The position numbers were made by a program, and so were the translations under genes. The notes under the pieces were generated by a model that saw nothing but the letters and a program-made list of their open reading frames with translations, did no database searches and was not told where the DNA came from. From Microbotryum silenes-acaulis (lineage: Eukaryota; Basidiomycota; Microbotryomycetes; Microbotryales; Microbotryaceae), in contig QPFY01000036.1 in NCBI GenBank assembly GCA_003665825.1, forward strand, positions 1 through 46,032: DNA of 46,032 bases, written 5' to 3'. Positions 37,876 to 46,032 of this stretch are shown in pieces; position 1 is the stretch's first letter; every line of letters starts with the position of its first letter.

Positions 37876-39540
37876 TCAGTTCAGCGCCGCCCCCTCGAAT
37901 TCGGTCACCTCGGACCTGTGACCCCCTGAACTGTTGCCCCCTGAGCCGTCACCCCCTGATGCACCGAGGATCATGGCGGATCCCGCCCGGGTGACACGTC
38001 GGTTGCCGGGTGCCGAGCTCGAACGAAGGCGTCGAGGACTCGTCGAGGCTATCGAGATTGTCGAGGTGGCCGATGATCCCGACATGCCACCGGACAACGG
38101 CGAAGCCGGAGCAGAAGCAGAAGGCGAAGGAGAGGTCGGGGTCGAAACGGGCGCCGCTGTCGTCGTCTGCGTCTCCTTTGTTGAGCCCGTGGTGGCACGC
38201 GTCAACGTCTCTTTCCCAGTGTCGCCGCCCTCCGGTTCGGTCGAAGCGACCGATTCGCCGTCGTCGTCGCCGTCGTTCGCATCGTCCTTGTTGCCGGTCG
38301 CTGCACCTGCGGGGTTAGCACGAGGTCCCAGCTGGATCATGTTCGTGCCAGAGGCACGAGAGTTCAATGCGGCAGGCCCACCGTGCTTCCCATACTTTCC
38401 AGCAACTCGGAAGCCGGTGGTCGAAGTCGAAGTCGAGGCCCCCGGAACAGGGGCGGCGGTGGCCGGAGTCGAAACCGGCTTCCTGCAAGCGCCCCACTGG
38501 TGTCCGGCGCGATCGCACACGGCGCAGTAGTGCGTCTCGAATTCGTGTCGCAAGCCGTACTTGGCGCCCAGGATCTCGATCTCTTGTGGCAAGGCGGCGT
38601 TGAGCGCAGCCTTCTGCGTCTCGGTAGAGCCTTGGAAAAGATCAGCATGTAAGCGAAGGTACGCGCAGTGGAACCCGTCTTCGGTCATGGCCATCGGATC
38701 GCCATTCGGATCGACCGCGAGGCCCCGCTGTAATTGCATCAGGGTATAACCTTGCGTACGACCTACGCGGCCGAACGAAAGGGTGAGAGCATCATCGAGA
38801 GATTTTCGGAGCACGGAAGCGGGGATCGCGCTGGATGAGGAGGGCAAGGTGAATCGCACCTGAACGACGTGGTTAAGGGGAGAGGCGCTGGGGAGCTCGG
38901 TAACCATCTCCTTGCCGTGGTGAGAGAATGGGCCCGCTGCAGCGGCTTCGAGACAGGCTTGGTCGGATTCGAAAACAAGCTCGTACATGTGACGAGCGAT
39001 CGGGAACCTCTTCGTGGCTTTCGTCACAATCGGGTTCAGCTTCACACATTTCGAGAAAAGCTTCTCAACCTCGGGGTCGAGCACGACGCCCTCGGGCCGC
39101 GCGAACATGAACGGCGTCTCGGCCAATCCAAAGTGCTTGCGCAGCGCGATCTGTACAGGACCTCTGGGTGATCCAGGACCATCCATAATGACTCGGATCA
39201 CATTGGAGGCCGGGGCTGCGTCGTTTCGCACCGCTCTTTGGGCGGCTCGTGCGAGCACTGGCGCCTGCGAAGGCGGGGTCGAGGCGTCGTGCATCAGGAC
39301 CATCAGTCGGCGGGTCGACTTGCCGGAGGGAACGATACCGAGTGCTCTAAAGGTCTTCTGCATCGCCTTTTCACAGTCCAGTCGAGCCTGAGTCGCCTCA
39401 GTGGACCACGCTGGAGGATTCGCGGTTCCTCCAGTGACCGGTTCACGCGTTTGCGTGTTGAGTGATCTTTCATCACTCGCGCGGTTAGCACCCAACGGGT
39501 CGTTGGGCGGGGCCGCATGGGCGCCGGGCGGATCCGGCAT
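37876..39540 (-). CDS. LINE-1 ORF1 (gag-like, zinc knuckle)
   Basis: A 554-residue nucleic-acid-binding protein of the Tad1-like element, expected to package LINE RNA. The N-terminus is Pro/Ala/Thr rich, followed by a central folded region and a knuckle CAVCDRAGHQWGAC (CX2CX4HX4C, about residues 338-351). The C-terminal third is a disordered Ser/Thr/Ala/Gly tail with acidic DDANDGDDDGES. It is uninterrupted, though the element as a whole is dead. Confidence 0.85.
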   Translation of the reverse strand: MPDPPGAHAAPPNDPLGANRASDERSLNTQTREPVTGGTANPPAWSTEATQARLDCEKAMQKTFRALGIVPSGKSTRRLMVLMHDASTPPSQAPVLARAAQRAVRNDAAPASNVIRVIMDGPGSPRGPVQIALRKHFGLAETPFMFARPEGVVLDPEVEKLFSKCVKLNPIVTKATKRFPIARHMYELVFESDQACLEAAAAGPFSHHGKEMVTELPSASPLNHVVQVRFTLPSSSSAIPASVLRKSLDDALTLSFGRVGRTQGYTLMQLQRGLAVDPNGDPMAMTEDGFHCAYLRLHADLFQGSTETQKAALNAALPQEIEILGAKYGLRHEFETHYCAVCDRAGHQWGACRKPVSTPATAAPVPGASTSTSTTGFRVAGKYGKHGGPAALNSRASGTNMIQLGPRANPAGAATGNKDDANDGDDDGESVASTEPEGGDTGKETLTRATTGSTKETQTTTAAPVSTPTSPSPSASAPASPLSGGMSGSSATSTISIASTSPRRLRSSSAPGNRRVTRAGSAMILGASGGDGSGGNSSGGHRSEVTEFEGAALN

Positions 39541-39904
39541 CGTTTGTTCGTGTTGACCTGTAACACTTAAGGGGGTACGAGGTCAACTACACACGCTACA
39601 CCGCAAAACTCACTTTTGTGTGTATGTGTGTGTGTTGATTTTTATTTTTTTTGTATGAAACTCATCGCTAATTTGCAAGACGAGAAAACCCCTACGGAAC
39701 TAAAGGAGATGCTGCCCAGTATGCACGATGATGACCACAACCGCCGCTCGATGCGTTGTAACTAGCAGAACAGACCAACCCGATACATCCGAGTTCAAGT
39801 CCCCCCACCACGGTTGCTCCCTCCCAGAGACGAATGAAAGGAAGATTGAAGATAATACACAAGGAATCGGGAAACGATGGAGGAATTGTTGGTGGTGGTA
39901 CATT
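39541..39904 (-). repeat. LINE-1 5'UTR
   Basis: The part at 39634-39904 matches 41074-41345 in the same orientation, ending outward at the same base in both (ATGTACCACCACC on the minus strand), which suggests the true 5' end. Between it and ORF1 lies a 93-bp stretch with a TG/CA microsatellite that the other copy lacks. Confidence 0.65.
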
Positions 39905-40122
39905 GTTTTTGTGCGAAGTAGGCCTGTTTCGCAGTTGCAGTCATTGAAATGGGGGTGATCTGGGGGCGTGCGGTCGCGAGGGGGGGGCCGACTTTGGTAA
40001 CCGAAAAGGGGTTTGGAATCCGCGGTGCAGATCCAGCGCAGTTGGGTACAAGGGGTAGGTGATTGCTGCGGTCGCAGGGGGTTACATCCCCCTTTGGACC
40101 ACGTGAATCATTCGGATTGAGT
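39905..40122 (-). repeat. Dispersed repeat B, copy 1
   Basis: Reverse complement of 41493-41720 with a few differences. It lies just upstream of the LINE-1 5' end. Minus-strand reading includes MTATAKQAYFAQK, also present in the other copy (MTAIAKQAYFAQK), so it may be a piece of an unrecognised coding sequence. Confidence 0.75.
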
Positions 40123-40506
40123 GTTTTTTTTTTTTTTTTTGGACTGGGGCTCATAAATTGCAATCCTTCGGGTTGGCTGGGACCGCTACAAAAAGAGCTA
40201 AAAGAGGTTATAAAGCAACGACGGCAAGCAGTTGGGTGAAAGTCAAACCCCTGCGCGCAAAGAGCGCTGCGCAGATCAAAACCCGCCGAGCACCTAACGC
40301 GGACTCCAACGGGCGGTGAGTACTGCTGCCGCTTCACGTCCCAAGAGCGGGAGCGAAGATACTCGAAAACCAGGCAAGAGCGCCTAGAGAAAGAAGGGGG
40401 AGAGTATACAGAAAGTCACGACTGGGGATAGAGAGAACCAGGAATACTAAGACAGAGAGGAGGGGAACACACCCGAGGGGCCAAGGGAGGGGGTCGAAGC
40501 CGGAGG
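40123..40506. other. Unassigned spacer with T18 tract
   Basis: It begins with about 18 T (near 40123-40140), read as poly(A) on the minus strand directly abutting repeat B. This may mark the 3' end of an inserted, unidentified retroelement. The rest is purine-rich without recognised coding potential. Confidence 0.4.
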
Positions 40507-41345
40507 TAGAGGTCCCCAGGGACTAACAGGCCGCAGCCAAGCCCCAGCTACTCGTCACCCCGACAGCGCCTGATGTCCTCCCTTGGCTGAGTCTCGAGTG
40601 CTGGCTGTTGAGCCGTCGGGGCCGAGCGAAAAGCGATCCAATACAACAAAACGAGCCTCGCCTTGACGCGAGGATATTGACCAAGAACGAGCGACCTTTC
40701 TTCCCGAGCCCTGCCGTAGATCTTGACCAACGCGAACGAACGAACCATTCGACGGAATCCAACACACGGCTTAGGAGTAAAAGGAGAAGTGGCTGAAGCG
40801 TAGTCACAACTGAGCAACAGGAACGAGAAGAGGAAGGGAAGGGAAAAAGGGGGGACAGGAGAGGGGAAACTTCACAAAGCCTCCAACGCAAAGACGATCG
40901 ACCCGGCTTGCCGATCCATCCAAGAACGAAAACCGCTACTGCGCAAAGTAGAGAGAGAGAGAGAGAGGTGCGCAGCCTTCCACTGCGCAACAAGTTTCAA
41001 GACAGTCAGCTTCTAAAGAGAAGTCGACCTCCGAAAAAGAAGGGAGGAAAATAGGAAGGAAGGACTTAACTCGTTGATTTTTTTATTTTTTTTGTATGAA
41101 ACTCATCGCTAATTTGCAAGACGAGAAAACCCCTACGGAACTAAAGGAGATGCTGCCCAGTATGCACGATGATGACCACAACCGCCGCTCGATGCGTTGT
41201 AACTAGCAGAACAGACCAACCCGATACATCCGAGTTCAAGTCCCCCCACCCACGGTTGCTCCCTCCCAGAGACGAATGAAAGGAAGATTGAAGATAATAC
41301 ACAAGGAATCGGGAAACGATGGAGGAATTGTTGGTGGTGGTACAT
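40507..41345 (-). mobile_element. ORF-less LINE-1 derivative (5'UTR fused to 3'UTR)
   Basis: The minus strand reads the LINE-1 5'UTR (41345-41074), then joins directly at TCAA/CGAG to the LINE-1 3'UTR (41073-40507), starting 5 nt after the double stop. Both outer ends equal those of LINE-1 (ATGTACCACC and GACCTCTA). All coding sequence is missing, leaving an 839-bp unit that would rely on a full-length LINE for mobility. No target duplication was found. Confidence 0.7.
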
Positions 41346-41492
41346 GTGTTGTACAGGCGAATCCGATTATAGTTGTACAGTTGAACCTTCTTCGATCTTT
41401 TGACTTCAGACCCCCCTGAGACCGCCCTACTCCTTGAAGCCCCTTAATTCTTTGACACGCGTCGAACAAGGCCTCCGATGGCACAAACATCC
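41346..41492. other. Unique spacer
   Basis: These 147 bp lie between the LINE derivative and repeat B copy 2. I recognise nothing in them. Confidence 0.4.
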
Positions 41493-41720
41493 CGCTCAAT
41501 CCGAATGATTCACGTGGTCCAAAGGGGGGATGTAACCCCTGCGACCGCAGCAATCACCTACCCCTTGTACCCAACTGCGCTGGATCTGCACCGCGGATTC
41601 CAAACCCCTTTTCGGTTACCAAAGTCGGCCCCCCCTCGCGACCACACGACCCCAGATCACCCCATTTCAATGACTGCAATTGCGAAACAGGCCTACTTCG
41701 CACAAAAACACACAATCCCG
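41493..41720 (+). repeat. Dispersed repeat B, copy 2
   Basis: Inverted relative to 39905-40122. Beyond its right end (CCCGAGATTTCCGG) the two loci diverge. Confidence 0.75.
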
Positions 41721-42380
41721 AGATTTCCGGGGAAAGTCACGGAGCATGTGACAGTCCATTGGACACGCCTCGGTCTGCAGCGCGGGCGGGTGGCCGACAA
41801 CACCGGCGCGCGGCTGGAGACCAGAGGCGGGGTATACCTTCCGCAGGGGCCTCGCTTCCCTGCGGCGTACTCCCAATCTCGGAACGCACACTCGAGTCCC
41901 GTTGTACGTGCAGGTGGTTCCCAATCACCGCAGATACTGGGGAAAGAAGGAGCATGAGGCCCACGACGGTGATGTCATTGTGTGGGACCTCGCTCGAGTG
42001 TGGATGTGTATGGCGGTTCGGTACCGAGTCACCCGCCGCGCGGCCGCGACTCCGAGCGAGCAGCAAAGCAAGGAGAGGCGAGCCACGCAGGCAGTTTGTG
42101 CCGGCCTTGAACAGGAGATCACGGAGTCGCTCGACCGAAAGAGAAGACAGACCCGGCCCTTGAGAGGAGTGGAAAACTCACGGCGTAGTCCAGGAGAGGG
42201 CCAAGGGGATCCGCTTTCGCTGTGTGTCATCGTGATGTGGCAGAAGCTCGAACCAAGGGCGACAATGCCCGCCGGCGCAAAGAACCCGAGGCTCCTGGGG
42301 AGTACGGAAGCCTATGAGGAGGAATGGCAAAAGAGCGAGAGAAAACAGGTTCAGTATTCTGGCGTGTTTGGGAGACATTT
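41721..42380 (+). other. Unassigned open frames
   Basis: Two overlapping plus-strand frames (41759-42163, 41902-42390) encode Arg/Glu-rich peptides, one with HRRYWGKKEHEAHDGDVIVWDLARV. They lack any motif I know. They may be a captured exon or chance. The end of LINE-2 lies just to the right. Confidence 0.25.
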
Positions 42381-42472
42381 TGGAGATTGAGAAAGAGGGA
42401 AAGGGGACTTGTGATTTTTATTTGGTTTTTGGTTTGTGGTTCTTGGCTGGGTAGGGAGGAGCGCCGTCTACT

Positions 42473-43973
42473 TCATCGTGCCAATCTGAGCTCCAACCTC
42501 TCCTTCAGTCCCGCCATCTCCTTGTCCATGCTCGACATCGCTCTGGCGTGGCGATGGAGATCCCAACGTCGGTTGCTGAGAGTGTCGAGCGCCAGCGCAA
42601 TGAAGGCGCGGATTGGGCGCTTTTTCGACGTCGGAAGGCGAGCGCGCAGTCGAGGGAGGCCGTGCTCGATCTGAAGTGCCGTGTAGTCGAGGTCGAGGAT
42701 CGACACGACCCCCAGCGCGTCGCAGAGAATGGACCTAGCTGCTTGCCAAAATTGAGAAGAGTCAGGGCAATCATGCCAAAAGTGAGTAAAGTCATCCTCC
42801 ACCCCTGCCAGGCTGCATGCCTGCACAAGGCAGCAGGCTGAGTCGCCATGCCGCTGCACAAACTGGCGCTTCCGCGTTGGCGTGAAGTGGTACGCCAGCT
42901 TGAAGTGCACCTCGCGCTCGCGGGCCGTGGCGGCCCGGTGTGGAACCACACCCAGAAGAGTCGCCTTTCTTTGGGTGTGGCGAGTGATCCAGGGCGTTGT
43001 GTGTGGTCGAAACGTCGATGGTTGATGACGCGTCGAAGTCGCGCAATGGTGTAAGGTCTGTCCAAGTTCAACATTCTCCACTGATCAGCACACAAGGGGC
43101 CGGAGGGGAGGGGAAGTTTTTGATCAGGCATGCCGACCGGAGTCGCTCTGGGCAAGATGTGCTCGAGGGGACCGCCGGGCCGGACTCCAGGTGCTCCAAC
43201 AACAGAATGACGGGTGGTCGACGTGCGAGGACGGGAACAGAGGCGGAAGCGGCGGGATGAGCGATCGCCTGCGACCTGGATCCACGCCTGGACTTGATCG
43301 CGCTTCCATTGCCAAAGGTTGGACAGCTCCGAGCCGTCGCCTTGGGGATGCTTCTCAGGGTCCAGGGCACCGTTGGAGCTGCGGGGTATTGGGCTCGCGC
43401 ATAGATGTCAGCGATGGTGCGTTCGAAACTGAAAAGCTTCGCCCAACGCTTATCCTGCTCCGAGAACGCCCGCGAGTCATGCAGACCAGGTTGGAGGGAG
43501 AAAGAGAAAGAAAATTGGAGACCGAAAGTTTGGCAGGATCGACGACGGCAGGGTAGCGTTCAGCGACCGAGAGCACCGCTCGCCAGCGGGATGTAGCTCC
43601 CGGGGTGCGTCGGCGTTCCTCCACGTCCACAGATCCGTAGCAAAGTCAAAGGTCGGAAGCGCCGCCGGATGGAACTCCGAGCCAGATCGCTCCAATCGCA
43701 GTTGACCTGCCGGCAGCACGTCCCAAATCCGTACCGAGACTGAATCCACACATCTTGAATGCTCACGACGCTGAGACCACCTCGCGCCCGTGCCGTGAAG
43801 ACGACCGATTGCTTGTAGTCGCTGCGCCGCGGTCCTCCTTCACAAAGTCGGCAAGCTTGCCGCTCGATCGCCTTGATCACGTCGGATGCGGTACGTCGGC
43901 GGAGAGAGAGTGCAGCACCTTGGAGATGCCGTAGCGGTTGAGATAGAAAGCCCGGGTATGATGCGTCATCCAT
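42473..43973 (-). pseudogene. LINE-2 ORF2 C-terminal half
   Basis: Fragments in several frames give RRTASDVIKAIERQACRL, VVFTARARGGLSVVSIQDVW (aligning with LINE-1 FQAREDGGLGLISIGDI), FTPTRKRQFVQRHGDSACCL, and a Cys/His finger around HFWHDCPD. The end is MAGLKERLELRLAR. It matches the thumb, connection and zinc finger of LINE-1 ORF2. Frameshifts occur near 43070 and 43560. Confidence 0.75.
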
Positions 43974-44043
43974 CGGTCGGCACCGAGAGAATCACTCGAT
44001 CGACCCTTCGCTCAAGATCATGGAATCCCACCTGTTGTTGCCG

Positions 44044-45150
44044 TCAGGCGCAAACTGGAGACCGATCCAGGGAAGAGACTCGTCCGGTGCCACGAACGAC
44101 AGTTTGGACAAGTCCGCGCGATCCCACAACGTCGCGCCCAATGGCATCACCACGGTTTTGTCGGTGTTTAGACGGCCGTTCGTCGCGAGTCCGCCAATCC
44201 CGAGCTAACGCCTCGAGCGAAGCAATAGCTTCCGGTCCAGCGACAGCGACGACGGCGTCATCCGCGAACGCCAAATTGGTGATGCATCGAGTCTGCGGAC
44301 GAGGAGCCAGCTCCGGAAGAGTGATAGTCAGCGCAATGTTGCGTCGACTGAGAGAATCAAGGAAGGGTTGGAATACCACATCCAGACAGAAGAAGAGAGA
44401 GGATCGCCCTGGCCAAGACCGCACAGGAGTCGCACCGTCTCGGTAAGGAAACCGTTGACAATGTACCGCGCTGTGGACGTCTCGCCGTTGTAGAGCATCC
44501 GCAAGACGCGCTGGAAAGATTCCGGCGCGCCGAGAGCCTCAAACACCGCAAAGACCCAGTCGTGCTCGACCATGTCGTAAGCCGAGCTCTGATCCAGGGA
44601 GAGGAGCGCTGCTGTCGGGAACTCTGCCCCACGACCCCTAATCTCATCGATCAGGAGCCTCAGATGCAAAGCCGCGTCCGCTGGTCTTCGCCCTTTGACG
44701 AACCCATGCTGTCCGGCCGGAAGAACATCGGGGAGGATCCGGTTCAGACGAGCCACGTAGACCTTGGTGAAGATCTTGTAGTCGCATTCCCGCAAGGTGA
44801 TCGGACGATACGATTTGAGGTCGCACCGCGCTGCACCAGGTTTGTTGTGTTTGAACAAGAGGCGCACATTCGCCTGGCTCTGTTGTGGAGTAAGGGAGCC
44901 TCGAGTAATCAGCTCGTTGTAGGCTCGAGTCAAGAGAGGGGCCCAAAGCAAGGGGCAGGCTCGATACATCTCATAGGGGACCCCTGAAGGACCCGGAGAT
45001 CGACCTTCGTGCGTGGTTCGAATCGCTGCGAGCACCTCGGCCTCGCTGATGGGCTCGGCAAGAATGTCGACGTGCGAATTCGAGAAGCGCCGAAGGAAGC
45101 GAGCGTCGGAAAGCGAGTCGTCACAAGGTCTTGCTGATTGATGGGTCCCA
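44044..45150 (-). pseudogene. LINE-2 reverse transcriptase domain
   Basis: Contains [73 protein letters not shown], motif [30 protein letters not shown] and active-site LAFADDAVVAV. Frame changes lie near 45120 (before the RT), 44398 (inside [10 protein letters not shown]) and 44200. It supplies the reference for the ~65-70 residues that LINE-1 has lost. Confidence 0.85.
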
Positions 45151-46032
45151 AGAGCTCATCCCGCATCGTCACGACCTGTTCCGGATCCTTCGCTTCGACA
45201 AGGTAGTGCTGCTGGAAATGAGAATGGGTGTGCTCGAGCGCGCGCTCAATGTCAGTGGTGAGCTCGCCATCAGCGAGCCGGATACTCTGAAACTTCACAT
45301 CCCGGGACCGAGCAGCCAGTTTGGCATGTACCGGACGACTGAGACGTTCCTCGGATGCAATCTCGGGAACGTGCGCCCTGATCCGGGACTGCCTTGCTCG
45401 CTCGTTCACAAGTTTGGTGAGAGCGTCGTGGGTGTTCGTCCAGTCGATGACGTCAAAGGGGCTCATCACCCGACGAGACTCAATGTCCTGCAGTCGAGAT
45501 ACCAGCATCATCTCGAGGGCGTTGCGCTCCCGAAACAGACGCCGAGACAGCTCGAGAGCTTGGACCCGAGACTCCGAGAGTACGCGCTGAAGGTCGGCGA
45601 CCGGATCCCCAGACGGTGCCTGCTCAAGGAGAGGAGTGACGAACTCCTTAAACTCGGCGTGTTTGAAGGTTGACGAGTTGATGCGGGTCAGAAAATGAGC
45701 CGCCTGGGGAAGGCAGAGCTCCTCTTCGACCTCGGCACCACTTGCGCGCAGCCTAAATGTGACCGTAACCGGTCGATGATCCGACATGGATCGAGAGATA
45801 TTGTACAGAGTGGAAGCAGAAACGATCCGTCGCTCGTGTCGCCGCTGCACCAGAACAAAGTCGATGCGCGCGCGCGAAATGAGCCGGCCGTCCTTGCTGA
45901 GATGCGGGCGCGTGGTCGCCGGCGACAGTGGGTGCATGAGCCGAATGGCATCCGTGTACGCCCCGTCGAGCCGCGACATAAGCGCGGGCCAGTGGTGGGT
46001 GTTCGGGCGGTCCACCTGTTGCGCTCGATCCA
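45100..46032 (-). pseudogene. LINE-2 endonuclease C-terminal half and linker
   Basis: Starts beyond the window. Visible motifs are SRARIDFVLVQRRH and SDHRPVTVTFRL, the last catalytic segment of APE-type endonucleases. A long charged linker with RIRAHVPEIASEE follows, paralleling LINE-1 RIRAHVPSVDSRE. The frame breaks near 45120 before the RT. Confidence 0.82.

Larger units (their letters stand above)
42390..46032 (-). mobile_element. LINE-2: decayed Tad1-like LINE, runs off the window
   Basis: A second non-LTR element, distinct in sequence from LINE-1, minus strand. From the window end it shows the C-terminal half of the endonuclease, the RT, and a zf-RVT-like finger ending at the stop 42473-42475. 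The 3'UTR has AATAAAA (plus TTTTATT near 42417). The exact 3' end is not resolved. At least four frame changes are seen, so it is older than LINE-1. Its ORF1 would lie beyond 46032. Confidence 0.82.

Overview
The window looks like a repeat-rich stretch of a fungal, probably basidiomycete, nuclear genome. The reasons are a fungal-type FunK1 kinase gene with 75-79 bp GT-AG introns, Tad1-like LINEs with APE endonuclease, RT and zinc-finger domains, and three Ty1/copia families. The lineage within basidiomycetes is inference; a relative of Microbotryum/Rhodotorula would fit. No rRNA, tRNA, CRISPR array or bacterial-type operon was found.

Left part (1-13.7 kb): broken host-type genes and inverted duplications. 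A FunK1 kinase gene (2357-4912, minus) carries two 1-nt frameshifts. Its 3' half is repeated in inverted orientation at 8105-9562, and that copy is flanked by its own ~150-bp inverted repeat. A small multi-pass membrane-protein gene (10399-11268, minus) has its last exon duplicated as a ~325-bp near-palindrome. A class II-type element with ~180-225 bp terminal inverted repeats occupies 11575-13695.

Middle part (13.7-39.9 kb): almost all of this is one LINE (LINE-1, minus strand) torn apart by nested insertions. LINE-1 pieces are the 3'UTR (13707-14295), ORF2 C-terminus (14296-14442), RT C-lobe (19131-20855), RT N-lobe (28294-28931, now inverted), endonuclease (36598-37868), ORF1 (37876-39540) and 5'UTR (39541-39904). 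Copia-1 (14443-19130) sits in the ORF2 C-terminus with TSD AGATG. Copia-3 sits between endonuclease and RT with TSD CCATC. One Copia-2 copy sits inside the Copia-3 integrase with TSD GCCTT. A second Copia-2 copy, with a tandem remnant, sits inside the LINE-1 RT. The two nearly identical Copia-2 copies face each other. The segment between them (26266-28931) is inverted, which splits Copia-3 and the LINE-1 RT into oppositely oriented halves. Flipping it back restores LINE-1 order and Copia-3, and makes both TSDs consistent.

Right part (39.9-46 kb): dispersed inverted and direct repeats, a compact ORF-less LINE-1 derivative made of 5'UTR plus 3'UTR (40507-41345), and a second, more decayed LINE (LINE-2, about 42.4 kb to the window end, minus).

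The most interesting points are the reconstructable insertion/inversion history, copia elements whose tRNA primer-binding site contains the gag start codon, terminal 3'-LTR duplications with filler DNA in two families, two independent Copia-2 insertions sharing the same gag lesions, and the ORF-less LINE derivative.
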